NCBI GenBank assembly: GCA_902773045.1
Contig: CACYDE010000327.1
Coordinates: forward strand, 1 to 11,192
DNA length: 11,192 nt
From: an uncultured Ruminococcus sp.
GTDB lineage: Bacteria; Bacillota; Clostridia; Oscillospirales; Acutalibacteraceae
Direction: 5' to 3'
The notes under the pieces were generated by a model. The model worked only from the letters and a program-made list of their open reading frames with translations, did not search any database and was not told the origin of the DNA. Shown here piece by piece: positions 1-6,364 of this stretch; positions within the stretch are counted from its first letter, which is position 1; every line of letters begins with the position of its first letter. The translations under genes were made by a program, and so were the position numbers.

Positions 1-161
1 CAAGCCCTAACGTATTTCAAGAAAATTTAACGCAGTTCAGGGCAAATTAGACAAGCAGAAATGAAAAGTTATTTATAAACAGTTCCTAAGATCCTGTTAT
101 CAAAACACCGCATCAAGCGTCGTCACCGGTCTGCCCATGAGTGTGCAGGGTCGGTACCGCC
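1..161. other. Non-coding left flank, downstream of the operon
   Basis: This AT-rich stretch follows the stop codon of the last operon gene. I see no convincing gene. A 12-codon ATG frame on the minus strand near 137-102 has no clear ribosome binding site. Weak dyads are present (GCCCT at 4-8 with AGGGC at 39-43, and AACAG/CTGTT around 79-99), but none has the GC-rich stem plus T-tract of an intrinsic terminator. The operon therefore either ends by another mechanism or continues beyond the window. Confidence 0.4.
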
Positions 162-836
162 TTAAATTTTCTTCAAAACACCCTTCTCCATACGGAAAAG
201 AACGTCCGCAAATTCCAACGCGTCTTTTTCGTGAGTGACAATAAGCACGGAAGCACCGTCGTCGGCATATGACCTGAAAAGTTTCATAACAAGATTCGTT
301 GTATCTTCGTCAAGGTCGCTCGTGGGTTCGTCTGCTATCAATATCTCCGGAGCGTTTATCATGGAACGGGCGATCGCCATTCTTCTCAGTTCACCGCCCG
401 AAAGCTCGTTTGAATAAACATCGGCAAGATCGCCTATTTCCATTTTGTCTAAAAGCTCACGCGCTCTGTTCTCCACGGATTTTCTTCCGGGATACATCAT
501 TGCGGGAGCAAGTACGTTCTCGAGAACTGTCAGAGACTGCAGCCCGGTCTGTCCCTGCGGAACAACGCCGATGTGACTGCTGCGGAACATAGACAGGCTT
601 TTGTCGTTCATGGAATAAATATCCTCGCCGTTGATAATGACGCTTCCTTCATTCGGTCTTAAAAGTCCGGCAAGCATATTTATAAAAGTCGTTTTGCCGC
701 TGCCGGAACGTCCTTCTATCTCGGTAATGCTTCCTTCTTCGAGCGTGAAATCCGTTGGCTGAACTGCTCTGAAAAAATTAGTGCCCTTACCGTTTCTGAA
801 AAAGATCCTGCTGATACCCTTGGTTTCAAGTTTCAT
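162..836 (-). CDS. ABC transporter ATP-binding protein, MacB/LolD-like (second ABC module)
   Basis: This is a cytoplasmic ABC ATPase of about 224 residues that should power the permease encoded just upstream. Counting from the chosen start, it shows Walker A GRSGSGKTT (42-50), the Q-loop Gln near 94, the signature LSGGELRR (145-152), Walker B ILIADE (about 165-170), and the H-loop His 202. The length and the single-domain form fit the MacB/LolD/YtrE-type family that partners FtsX-fold permeases. The upstream ATG at 845 touches the GGGAGG ribosome binding site with no spacer. The ATG at 836 has a 9-base spacer, so 836 is the better start and lies one base after the permease stop. It is the last gene of the operon. 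The transported or acted-on substrate is unknown. It is clearly different from the other ATPase in the operon, for example GRSGSGKTT against GPSGSGKST in Walker A. Confidence 0.93.
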   Translation of the reverse strand: MKLETKGISRIFFRNGKGTNFFRAVQPTDFTLEEGSITEIEGRSGSGKTTFINMLAGLLRPNEGSVIINGEDIYSMNDKSLSMFRSSHIGVVPQGQTGLQSLTVLENVLAPAMMYPGRKSVENRARELLDKMEIGDLADVYSNELSGGELRRMAIARSMINAPEILIADEPTSDLDEDTTNLVMKLFRSYADDGASVLIVTHEKDALEFADVLFRMEKGVLKKI

Positions 837-837
837 A

Positions 838-2046
838 TCATGCATCCTCCCTTAAAAGCAGAGCAGTTTCACCTGCAGTTATTCGGCCTGCAGAAAACGC
901 AGCGGTTATAACGCCCGAAAAAACCGAAAGAATAAGTGTTCCTGCCGCAAGAAGTGAAAGAAGAGCCGTATCGGGAACAAGAAACGGCAGATCAAGAGAA
1001 ACCCGGAGCGACTGCGAAAGCGGGTATATCACACCGAACGAACAGATCAAACCAAGCGCCGCGCCCGTAATGCTTATCATAGCCGATTCAAAGCACATCT
1101 GCATGAAAAGCATATTTTTTGACGCTCCCATGATACGCAGCACCGCAAATTCTTTTCTTCGTTCATTCGAAAGCATCGCAAATACGATAATAAGAATAAT
1201 CATCGAAAGCGCCCAAATAATGACTACAAGTCCCCCGATCATTTTTGATACGCTCGATAATCCATTTGAAATATCGGACACCATCGAACGCGCGCCGGTC
1301 GCCCGGACCTTTGTGATATGTATATTGATATCATCGGCAACGCTCGTTATCTCGTACCCTTCCTTTACTTTTATAAGTACGGCTGAAGCCGCAGCCGAAA
1401 TGTCAACTCCCTTAAACGGATCGGTTTCAAGAAGATTCGAAGCGTTTTTCGCCATCTGTCTGATCGTGTTCATGTTAGTATAAACGGCGCTGTCAAGACC
1501 GGTTCCCGTTTGTGCAAGCTGAGCGGCAACGCGGTATTTCTCTCCGTAAAACGTTATAACACCATCGGCAGGCATACTGACGTCCGCACCGATGACGATG
1601 TCTCCGTCGACAATATCACCCGAAAAGCTTTCGTTGATCCACGGCATCACGGAAAAATCCGTTTCGGGATCAAAACCGATTATCTGAACCCTTGACGAAC
1701 AGCAGCTCGCTTTGGCGGAAGTCAGGAAAAATTGCTTAGTTACCGCTTCTACGCCGTCAGTCGCGATTATTTTGTCAATATCTTTTCCGTTCATGTAGTA
1801 CGCTCCGGTAATTCCTTGAAGCAGAATATCATCTACCGTTCCGTGACCCTTCGCCGAGTTCGGAATGACGATTATATCCGCTCCGAGTCGTGCTTTGTAG
1901 CCCGAAAGCCCTCTCTGCAGACTGAGGATCGTGAATGCGCCGGCAAAAAGCGTGAACGAGAGAATCATCGCAAGCACCGCCATCGCTGCCGCACGAAAAG
2001 GTCTTCTTTTTATATTTTTGAATGCAAGTGAAAAAGCAAATTTCAT
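838..2046 (-). CDS. FtsX/MacB-type ABC transporter permease with extracytoplasmic Cys-Cys pair
   Basis: This is an inner-membrane ABC permease of 402 residues with the MacB/FtsX layout: a basic N-terminus, TM1 at about 18-42, a large extracytoplasmic domain of about 225 residues, then TM2 (270-292), TM3 (315-342) and TM4 (360-385). The cytoplasmic coupling segment after TM2 reads NERRKEFAVLRIMGAS, typical of the family. Just after TM1 it has the motif GADIIVIP, shared in form with the two permeases of the first module (GSNVTVVP, GANVIFTP). The extracytoplasmic domain contains adjacent cysteines, C115-C116, followed by VQIIGFDPETDF. These could bind a metal or form a disulfide, which is inference. 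It starts at an ATG overlapping the DUF4418 gene stop by 4 bases, with GGAG 8 bases upstream. MacB-type permeases act as dimers, and as no partner permease is adjacent this one may form a homodimer. Confidence 0.92.
   Translation of the reverse strand: MKFAFSLAFKNIKRRPFRAAAMAVLAMILSFTLFAGAFTILSLQRGLSGYKARLGADIIVIPNSAKGHGTVDDILLQGITGAYYMNGKDIDKIIATDGVEAVTKQFFLTSAKASCCSSRVQIIGFDPETDFSVMPWINESFSGDIVDGDIVIGADVSMPADGVITFYGEKYRVAAQLAQTGTGLDSAVYTNMNTIRQMAKNASNLLETDPFKGVDISAAASAVLIKVKEGYEITSVADDINIHITKVRATGARSMVSDISNGLSSVSKMIGGLVVIIWALSMIILIIVFAMLSNERRKEFAVLRIMGASKNMLFMQMCFESAMISITGAALGLICSFGVIYPLSQSLRVSLDLPFLVPDTALLSLLAAGTLILSVFSGVITAAFSAGRITAGETALLLREDA
846..851 (-). promoter_or_regulatory. Ribosome binding site deciding the start of the second ATPase
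   Basis: GGGAGG on the minus strand directly abuts the ATG at 845 but sits 9 bases from the ATG at 836. The spacing supports the start at 836. The site lies within the last codons of the permease gene, so translation of the two is probably coupled. Confidence 0.75.
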
Positions 2047-2495
2047 GCTTTCTTCTCCTTCTTTCGCTTATGATTTTCATCGGAAGCTTTTGACGTCCAG
2101 AATATGATATCTGCAAGTGAGATAAGCATAAGAAGGATCATAAAAACAGCAGTCGAAAGCTGAGTGTGGCTGCGGCAGTCCATCTCCGCCATTTTGCAGA
2201 GGGTGACGATCCTCCCCGGAATGCAGAATGTTAATGCGCAGAATCCGAGCATAGATAGACTCATACCCATTTTGATCCTACCGTCGCCGATAACAAGGTG
2301 TGCGGCAGATATAACAACAAAAACAACCGATATCGCTTTGAGCACCTCACCGGCCCAATGGCAGCTCATAAATCCGCTTTCCATAGGCTCACATACAGGA
2401 AACCATAAGTTGATGCCTGTCAGGAACAGAACCGCAACTATAAGACCTATAATATCTATGATCGTTATTTTTATTTTATTTACATTTACTATCAT
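2043..2495 (-). CDS. DUF4418-like small Cys-containing membrane protein
   Basis: This is a 150-residue integral membrane protein with four predicted helices (about 11-31, 51-70, 76-97 and 112-134) and a Lys-rich C-terminal tail. Cysteines cluster near the helix ends: C35 (FPVCEP), C45 in SCHWAG, C86, C91 in CIPG, C100 and C107. The arrangement, with a Cys-His-Trp motif after the first helix and paired Cys after the third, fits my recollection of the uncharacterised DUF4418 family. Members of that family are often annotated beside an ABC permease and ATPase, as here. The function is unknown. The Cys/His pattern suggests metal binding or thiol redox work at the outer membrane face (inference). 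The ribosome binding site is weak (AGAGTAAG region), and the gene is preceded by a stem-loop, so its expression may differ from that of the upstream genes. Its stop overlaps the next gene's ATG. Confidence 0.8.
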   Translation of the reverse strand: MIVNVNKIKITIIDIIGLIVAVLFLTGINLWFPVCEPMESGFMSCHWAGEVLKAISVVFVVISAAHLVIGDGRIKMGMSLSMLGFCALTFCIPGRIVTLCKMAEMDCRSHTQLSTAVFMILLMLISLADIIFWTSKASDENHKRKKEKKA

Positions 2496-2514
2496 TTTTC
2501 TTACTCTTTTCTTT

Positions 2515-2552
2515 AGGCAAAACCGTCAGGTGGTCTTTGTGCGGTGCTGCCT
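2515..2552 (-). other. Intercistronic stem-loop between iron-sulfur subunit and DUF4418 genes
   Basis: On the transcript, an 11-position stem pairs AGGCAGCACCG with CGGTTTTGCCT, with one G-U pair and one C-U mismatch, around a 16-base loop. It begins right after the TAA of the iron-sulfur subunit gene, in the largest gap in the operon (57 bases). No T-tract follows; the next bases are AAAGAAAAGAG. It is therefore more likely an mRNA stabiliser, a processing site or an attenuating structure than an intrinsic terminator. Confidence 0.5.
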
Positions 2553-3260
2553 TTATTTTATTCGTTTTCCCCAAACGGCGGCGGCGTTTGCGTTTACAAG
2601 AAGCTTTTCGGTGTCGATACCTTTAGGGCAGACATTTTTGCAGGAGAGAGATTTTCCGCAGCCTGCAAAAATATGCTTTGCATAAAGTTTTGCAGTATCC
2701 TTACATTCTTTGATCTCCGATTCCGTGAGCAGGCGCATTGTCAGCGGAACTGCCGCCATTCCGAAGAATTTGCCTCCCGCATAAAAATTCGGGCATATCT
2801 CAAGACAGCATCCGCATCCGATACATTCCGACGACTCGTAATTCAGTGAATAACATTTATCATTGATATCGGCGTCCGAACGAAGCCATAGCCTGAGATT
2901 TTTAAGATTTTCAAACATTATCGACCTGTCGACCGTCAGATCACAGATCACCGGAAACTTGCGAAGCGGTTCGACCGTTATTTTGCTTCCCAAAGCCGAT
3001 AAAACAGCGTCGCATGCAAGGCACGGCCGACCGTTTATGACCATCGCGCATGCGCCGCATTTCTTCTGCAGACAACTGCATTCCCATTCTATCGGACGTT
3101 TCTTTTCACCGTTTATGTCGAGAAGTTCATCCCGGAAATTCAACGCTGTGAGCATTGCTGCAACAGTATCCGCATTATTATCAGATGAATAACAGAATGT
3201 GTCGAAAAAGCTGCTGCTGCCGCCGCGCTCCCGCCTTAATATTTTAACGTTATATTTCAC
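2553..3260 (-). CDS. Succinate dehydrogenase/fumarate reductase iron-sulfur subunit (SdhB/FrdB family)
   Basis: This is the electron-transfer subunit (235 residues) of a complex II-like enzyme, passing electrons between the FAD subunit and the quinone site or hemes. It has an N-terminal [2Fe-2S] ferredoxin domain with ligands C63, C68, C71 and C83 (SCLQKKCGAC...LAC). The C-terminal domain carries the pattern CIGCGCCLEICP (C146, C149, C152, C156) and a second group C201, C207, C211 (C-x5-C-x3-CP). By analogy with E. coli FrdB, the [4Fe-4S] uses C146/149/152/211 and the [3Fe-4S] uses C156/201/207. All expected ligands are present, and an extra Cys (C151) sits inside the first motif. The position that is Val in E. 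coli FrdB (three after the first Cys of the last group) is Ser here. A GTG at 3278 is possible, but the GTG at 3260 has GGGGAG seven bases upstream and gives the family-typical start MKYNVKILR. The gene starts 4 bases after the flavoprotein stop. Confidence 0.94.
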   Translation of the reverse strand: MKYNVKILRRERGGSSSFFDTFCYSSDNNADTVAAMLTALNFRDELLDINGEKKRPIEWECSCLQKKCGACAMVINGRPCLACDAVLSALGSKITVEPLRKFPVICDLTVDRSIMFENLKNLRLWLRSDADINDKCYSLNYESSECIGCGCCLEICPNFYAGGKFFGMAAVPLTMRLLTESEIKECKDTAKLYAKHIFAGCGKSLSCKNVCPKGIDTEKLLVNANAAAVWGKRIK

Positions 3261-3264
3261 GCTG

Positions 3265-4848
3265 TCACTCCCCTTCACTTTCAGCAGAAATAAATTTTAA
3301 TATTCGTTCGCCGTTTTTATAGGAAACAACCGAAATCTTTCGGAATTTCTCAGACGAAGACGGAAAGTCACTTCTGAAATGAGCACCTCGGCTTTCTTTG
3401 CGCGCATAAGCCGACTCCGCCATCGCAAGCCCCAACTCGATACGCATTTTGTCTATCTCCGACAGATCCTCCCGTGATAAAAGCCCGTTCAATTTGTCGA
3501 TCATTTGTCTGATCTCATTTTCACTTCGAACTATACCGAGTCCTCCGAGAAGAATATCGCGCAGCTTTGTGCGAATTGAAGGCGAAGAAACGCTTTCATT
3601 ATATTGTGACAAGCATATTTTCTCCGACGGATCCGCATATTTTTCTGCGGTTTCGGCCGCTGTTTTTCCGCCGTACACAGCGCCGAGCATTGAATTGCCG
3701 CCCAAGCGGTTAGCGCCGTGATATTTACACGCTGCCTCTCCTGCCGCTAAAAGCCCTTTTATATTCGTTTCATGCCGATCGTTGACACGAATTCCTCCCA
3801 TAAAGAAATGAATGCCGGGACTTACGGGAACAGGCGCTGTTTTCGGATCCAGTTTCATATAGGAAATTATCTCCTTACGCAGGTCGGAAAGCTTATTTTG
3901 CCATATCTCTTCCGACAAAGACGTCATATCAAGAAACACCTCGCCGCCGTATTCACTGCTGTGAGTGACAAAATACATCTCACGTGACACAACGTCACGA
4001 GGCATGAGGTTACCCAGCTCGGGATATTTTTCCTCCATGAAATAATACGGCTCACCGCTTTTTTTCACCGCGTACAATCTGCCGCCCTCTCCCCTCGCCG
4101 CTTCGCTCACAAGCATACGCTTTCCGCTTATCTGAACCGTCGTAGGGTGATATTGAATAAATTCAAGATTCGCAAACCGAACGCCGGCGTTAAATGCCAG
4201 TGCGGCAGCATTTCCGGTATTCTGAGTCGTTCCGGTCGTCATTCCCTCGAAGAATCCGTTCAGACCTCCGACGCACAGGATCGTGCAGCCTCCGAACGAG
4301 TAAAATTCACCGGTATAAATGTCTTTTACGGTAATATCCCTAAGCTGTCCGTGACTGACGTTTATTCCGACAAGCTCATGGTGAGGATATCTCTGAACGA
4401 ATCCCTGAGCTTCATATTTGCGAACTTCGTCTATCAGCGCAGTCATTATCATTTTGCCTGTGCTGCTTTTTGCAAAAGCGGTGCGCTTCTTTTTCTGTCC
4501 GCCAAAATTACGAAGTGAAAGTTTTCCGTTTTCATTGTTGAACGGAGTTCCCAGACGGTACAATTCAAGGATAACTTCCGGTGCATTTTCCGTAAGAAGG
4601 CGCACAGCCGACTCCGATTCAAGGTAACACCCGCCCTTCATTGTATCGTTGAAATGCTCCGAAACCGTATCGTTTTCGCCCATCGTATCGAGCGCACCGT
4701 TTATCCCGCCTTCCGCGAGAACAGACTGAGCGCGCTCTGAAGGCTGCAGCGAAATAAGATTTGTGTGAATGCCTTTTCTTGAAAGCGTCACTGCGGCGGA
4801 AAGTCCCGACAGACCCGCGCCTATAATATTTACATAACGTTCCGTCAT
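3265..4848 (-). CDS. Succinate dehydrogenase/fumarate reductase-like flavoprotein subunit (SdhA/FrdA family), His-to-Gln at the FAD-linkage site
   Basis: This is the catalytic FAD subunit of a complex II-like enzyme, expected to interconvert fumarate and succinate, or a related dicarboxylate, in the cytoplasm. Its 527 residues start with the dinucleotide-binding motif GAGLSG (10-15) and continue with AEGGINGALDT (45-55), HF.DT..GG and FGG...RTAFA, all closely resembling Bacillus-type SdhA. The active-site residues are present: H234 (QYHPT), S248-E249 and R252 (ARGEGG), R284 (PRD), H347 (HFFMGG) and R381 (HGANRLGGNS), with ESRGAHF near 485-491. The His that covalently binds FAD in SdhA/FrdA (RSH before AEGG) is Gln 41 (RAQ), so FAD should be non-covalent. 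The C-terminus is shorter than in Bacillus SdhA (about 586 residues). L-aspartate oxidase (NadB) also lacks that His, but the adjacent cytochrome b and iron-sulfur subunits argue for a complex II-type enzyme. There is no signal peptide. The ATG follows AGGAGG by 4 bases. Confidence 0.93.
   Translation of the reverse strand: MTERYVNIIGAGLSGLSAAVTLSRKGIHTNLISLQPSERAQSVLAEGGINGALDTMGENDTVSEHFNDTMKGGCYLESESAVRLLTENAPEVILELYRLGTPFNNENGKLSLRNFGGQKKKRTAFAKSSTGKMIMTALIDEVRKYEAQGFVQRYPHHELVGINVSHGQLRDITVKDIYTGEFYSFGGCTILCVGGLNGFFEGMTTGTTQNTGNAAALAFNAGVRFANLEFIQYHPTTVQISGKRMLVSEAARGEGGRLYAVKKSGEPYYFMEEKYPELGNLMPRDVVSREMYFVTHSSEYGGEVFLDMTSLSEEIWQNKLSDLRKEIISYMKLDPKTAPVPVSPGIHFFMGGIRVNDRHETNIKGLLAAGEAACKYHGANRLGGNSMLGAVYGGKTAAETAEKYADPSEKICLSQYNESVSSPSIRTKLRDILLGGLGIVRSENEIRQMIDKLNGLLSREDLSEIDKMRIELGLAMAESAYARKESRGAHFRSDFPSSSEKFRKISVVSYKNGERILKFISAESEGE
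3268..3273 (-). promoter_or_regulatory. Ribosome binding site deciding the GTG start of the iron-sulfur subunit
   Basis: GGGGAG on the minus strand lies 7 bases before the GTG at 3260 and inside the end of the flavoprotein gene. It falls after the alternative GTG at 3278, which has no purine-rich site of its own. The start at 3260 is preferred. Confidence 0.75.
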
Positions 4849-4857
4849 ACGTCCTCC

Positions 4858-5400
4858 TCAGACACATATCCAACGAAAATAATACACTGCAAATGCCGTG
4901 CAGAACAAAAGAAGTATCACCGATATAACAAACATCGCGTCGTGTGAAAATGCTTTTGTGCTTTTCACGCCGAATGATATCATAACAGGTTCGATGTTAG
5001 TCAAAACATGAAATGCTGCCGCTGCAACGAGAATTATCTGTGATGCCAGTCTGCCCGATGTAAATTCGACGAGGCGAAACGCTCCGTTATTGTTCGTTCC
5101 GCTGAAGATAAAAAGGTGCATAACAAGCGGAATGAGAGTCGTGAAGCCGCTTATCCTGCGCGCGTGGAATATCAGATTTTCTTTGAAGTAACCTGCCCCG
5201 GAAAGCTTTCTCGCTCTGAGCGTTTCAAAAGTCAACGCGCATGTGACAATAATGTGAAGACAGATAAATACAAGACATAAAAACGCTATAGGCTTTAGCG
5301 CGTCAGCGTCGGCTCCCATCAGTTTCATAGAACCCATAACACCGTGAACAATGAACGTTATCATCATTCCTATTATGAGATACATATTAATTTTTCGCAC
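4858..5400 (-). CDS. Diheme cytochrome b membrane anchor, type B SdhC/FrdC-like
   Basis: This is the membrane subunit that would anchor the flavoprotein and iron-sulfur subunits and exchange electrons with quinone across the membrane. Its 180 residues contain five predicted helices (about 6-28, 35-58, 84-103, 118-138 and 155-176), as in the single-subunit diheme anchors of Bacillus and Wolinella. One His lies in each of the first four helices (H19, H49, H95, H131), matching the four axial ligands of a diheme protein. Extra His occur at 79 and 153. The segment KENLIF..RRISGF......H (residues 73-95) resembles the quinone/heme region of Bacillus SdhC (N..F..QR.TG......H). The protein is short for the family (about 200-250 residues). 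A GTG start at 5400 has GGAGGG 8 bases upstream and overlaps the previous gene by 14 bases; the in-frame ATG at 5385 lacks such a site. The gene order cytochrome b, flavoprotein, iron-sulfur equals that of sdhCAB. Confidence 0.85.
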   Translation of the reverse strand: MRKINMYLIIGMMITFIVHGVMGSMKLMGADADALKPIAFLCLVFICLHIIVTCALTFETLRARKLSGAGYFKENLIFHARRISGFTTLIPLVMHLFIFSGTNNNGAFRLVEFTSGRLASQIILVAAAAFHVLTNIEPVMISFGVKSTKAFSHDAMFVISVILLLFCTAFAVYYFRWICV

Positions 5401-5887
5401 CGCTCTCGCCCTCCGATATATTTATAAGAACAATCTCACTATGTACACTGTTAAGTTCAAGCGCGTCAGCCATCTCTTTTGAAAATACGGCAACATCAAT
5501 AAGCCCCGCGTCAAGCTTCGAAGCAAGAAGCACCGCGTCTTCCGAGCGGATCTTCATTTGATTTTCCGGAAGCTGCGCTTGAAATCTCCCGGCAAGCTGC
5601 TGACCGGAAATGTCGCCTGCTGCCGTTATGCAGCTTATATCGTCAAATATAACAGCATATTCGTCATTGAAAAAGCGCGTCCAATCATCTATAGTGTCTT
5701 TGTGAAGAGAGCTGTTGATAAACACGACAAAATCTCCCGAGGGCTGATCCGGCAAAGTCATGGTCGCCTGTGAAACCGCATCGGGCGGAACATCGGCAAA
5801 TATATCGAGAAATACGGCACACGGTGCCGCGACAACAAGCGCAGCCACCAATATAGATAACACTATATGTACAGTTTTTTCGGACAT
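5387..5887 (-). CDS. Membrane-anchored extracytoplasmic protein of unknown function
   Basis: I do not recognise this 166-residue protein. It has one N-terminal membrane segment (about 7-29) with no lipobox and no clear cleavage site, so it is probably a signal anchor that leaves a domain of about 135 residues outside the cell. That domain alternates predicted strands and helices (DFVVFINSS, DDWTRFF, YAVIFDDIS, DAVLLASKLDAGLIDVAVFS). This loosely resembles one lobe of a periplasmic binding protein, which is inference only. It has a single Cys in the outer domain (C86) and no heme or flavin motif. It lies between the FMN lipoprotein (21-base gap) and the cytochrome b gene (14-base overlap), with AAGGA 9 bases before its ATG. 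Its position suggests it is an accessory subunit linking the outside redox protein with the membrane complex, or a ligand-sensing subunit. Confidence 0.75.
   Translation of the reverse strand: MSEKTVHIVLSILVAALVVAAPCAVFLDIFADVPPDAVSQATMTLPDQPSGDFVVFINSSLHKDTIDDWTRFFNDEYAVIFDDISCITAAGDISGQQLAGRFQAQLPENQMKIRSEDAVLLASKLDAGLIDVAVFSKEMADALELNSVHSEIVLINISEGESGAKN
5409..5414 (-). promoter_or_regulatory. Ribosome binding site supporting the GTG start of the cytochrome b gene
   Basis: GGAGGG on the minus strand sits 8 bases before the GTG at 5400 and within the 3' end of the preceding gene. The ATG at 5385 has only AT-rich sequence upstream, so GTG is preferred. Confidence 0.7.
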
Positions 5888-5908
5888 AGGATCATATCCT
5901 TTTCATGT

Positions 5909-6364
5909 TTAGTCTTTGATCTCGGCTTTCGAAAGCGCGTCCGCTGCTGCCTCTTTCAGCTCTTCGCAGTTGATAGTTGCGCCGCTTATCGCGTCTACAT
6001 CATCGGCAGAACCGTTTTCGACTACCATCTCGGCATATTTGTCGGCTGCCTGAACAGCCTTCTGCGCTTTCATTCTGTTTTCCTTCGTCAGATCCGAACC
6101 GTAATTCTCGTCCTTAAGAGTTCCGTCAAGCTCATATGTCTTGAACGTGCAGGCGGTGATCCTGTTATCTTTTATCTCGATCTCGACCTCACCGTAGCCC
6201 GAACCGTTGCCGTCTTCATCTGCGGGCCGCTCGGAGCTTCTGCCTGTATATGTTCCGTCCTTATAATTTACAGAAGATGTGTTTGACCCGCAAGCCGCGA
6301 GTGAAACGACCATTGCTGCCGAAACAATAACGACCGCAAGCTTTGTGATCCTCTTTTTTTTCAT
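5909..6364 (-). CDS. FMN-binding domain lipoprotein, predicted covalently flavinylated
   Basis: This is a small extracytoplasmic redox protein (151 residues). A basic N-terminus and hydrophobic stretch end in the lipobox LAAC, so C25 would be lipid-modified and the protein tethered to the outer face of the membrane. The rest is one FMN-binding domain (about 34-145) beginning YKDGTYTG and containing the motif DAISGAT (124-130). In proteins such as NqrC and RnfG, the final Thr of this motif is joined to FMN by the ApbE flavin transferase, so T130 is the predicted attachment site. No ApbE gene is in the window. Its ATG overlaps the ATPase stop by 4 bases and follows AGGAGG by 7 bases. It could carry electrons between the membrane cytochrome and an outside acceptor or donor such as ferric iron or a thiol protein (inference). 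Confidence 0.93.
   Translation of the reverse strand: MKKKRITKLAVVIVSAAMVVSLAACGSNTSSVNYKDGTYTGRSSERPADEDGNGSGYGEVEIEIKDNRITACTFKTYELDGTLKDENYGSDLTKENRMKAQKAVQAADKYAEMVVENGSADDVDAISGATINCEELKEAAADALSKAEIKD

Noticed and set aside
1..161. Intrinsic terminator for the operon
   Set aside because: Only 4-5 bp stems with long loops and no following T-tract on the minus strand.
1829..2116. 95-codon minus-strand frame between the permease and DUF4418 genes
   Set aside because: It overlaps both real genes in a different frame and has no domain; the 4-base overlap of the real genes explains the region.
3265..4848. L-aspartate oxidase (NadB) as the identity of the flavoprotein
   Set aside because: NadB also lacks the FAD-linking His, but this protein matches Bacillus-type SdhA motifs throughout and is flanked by cytochrome b and three-cluster iron-sulfur subunits, with no nadA or nadC nearby.
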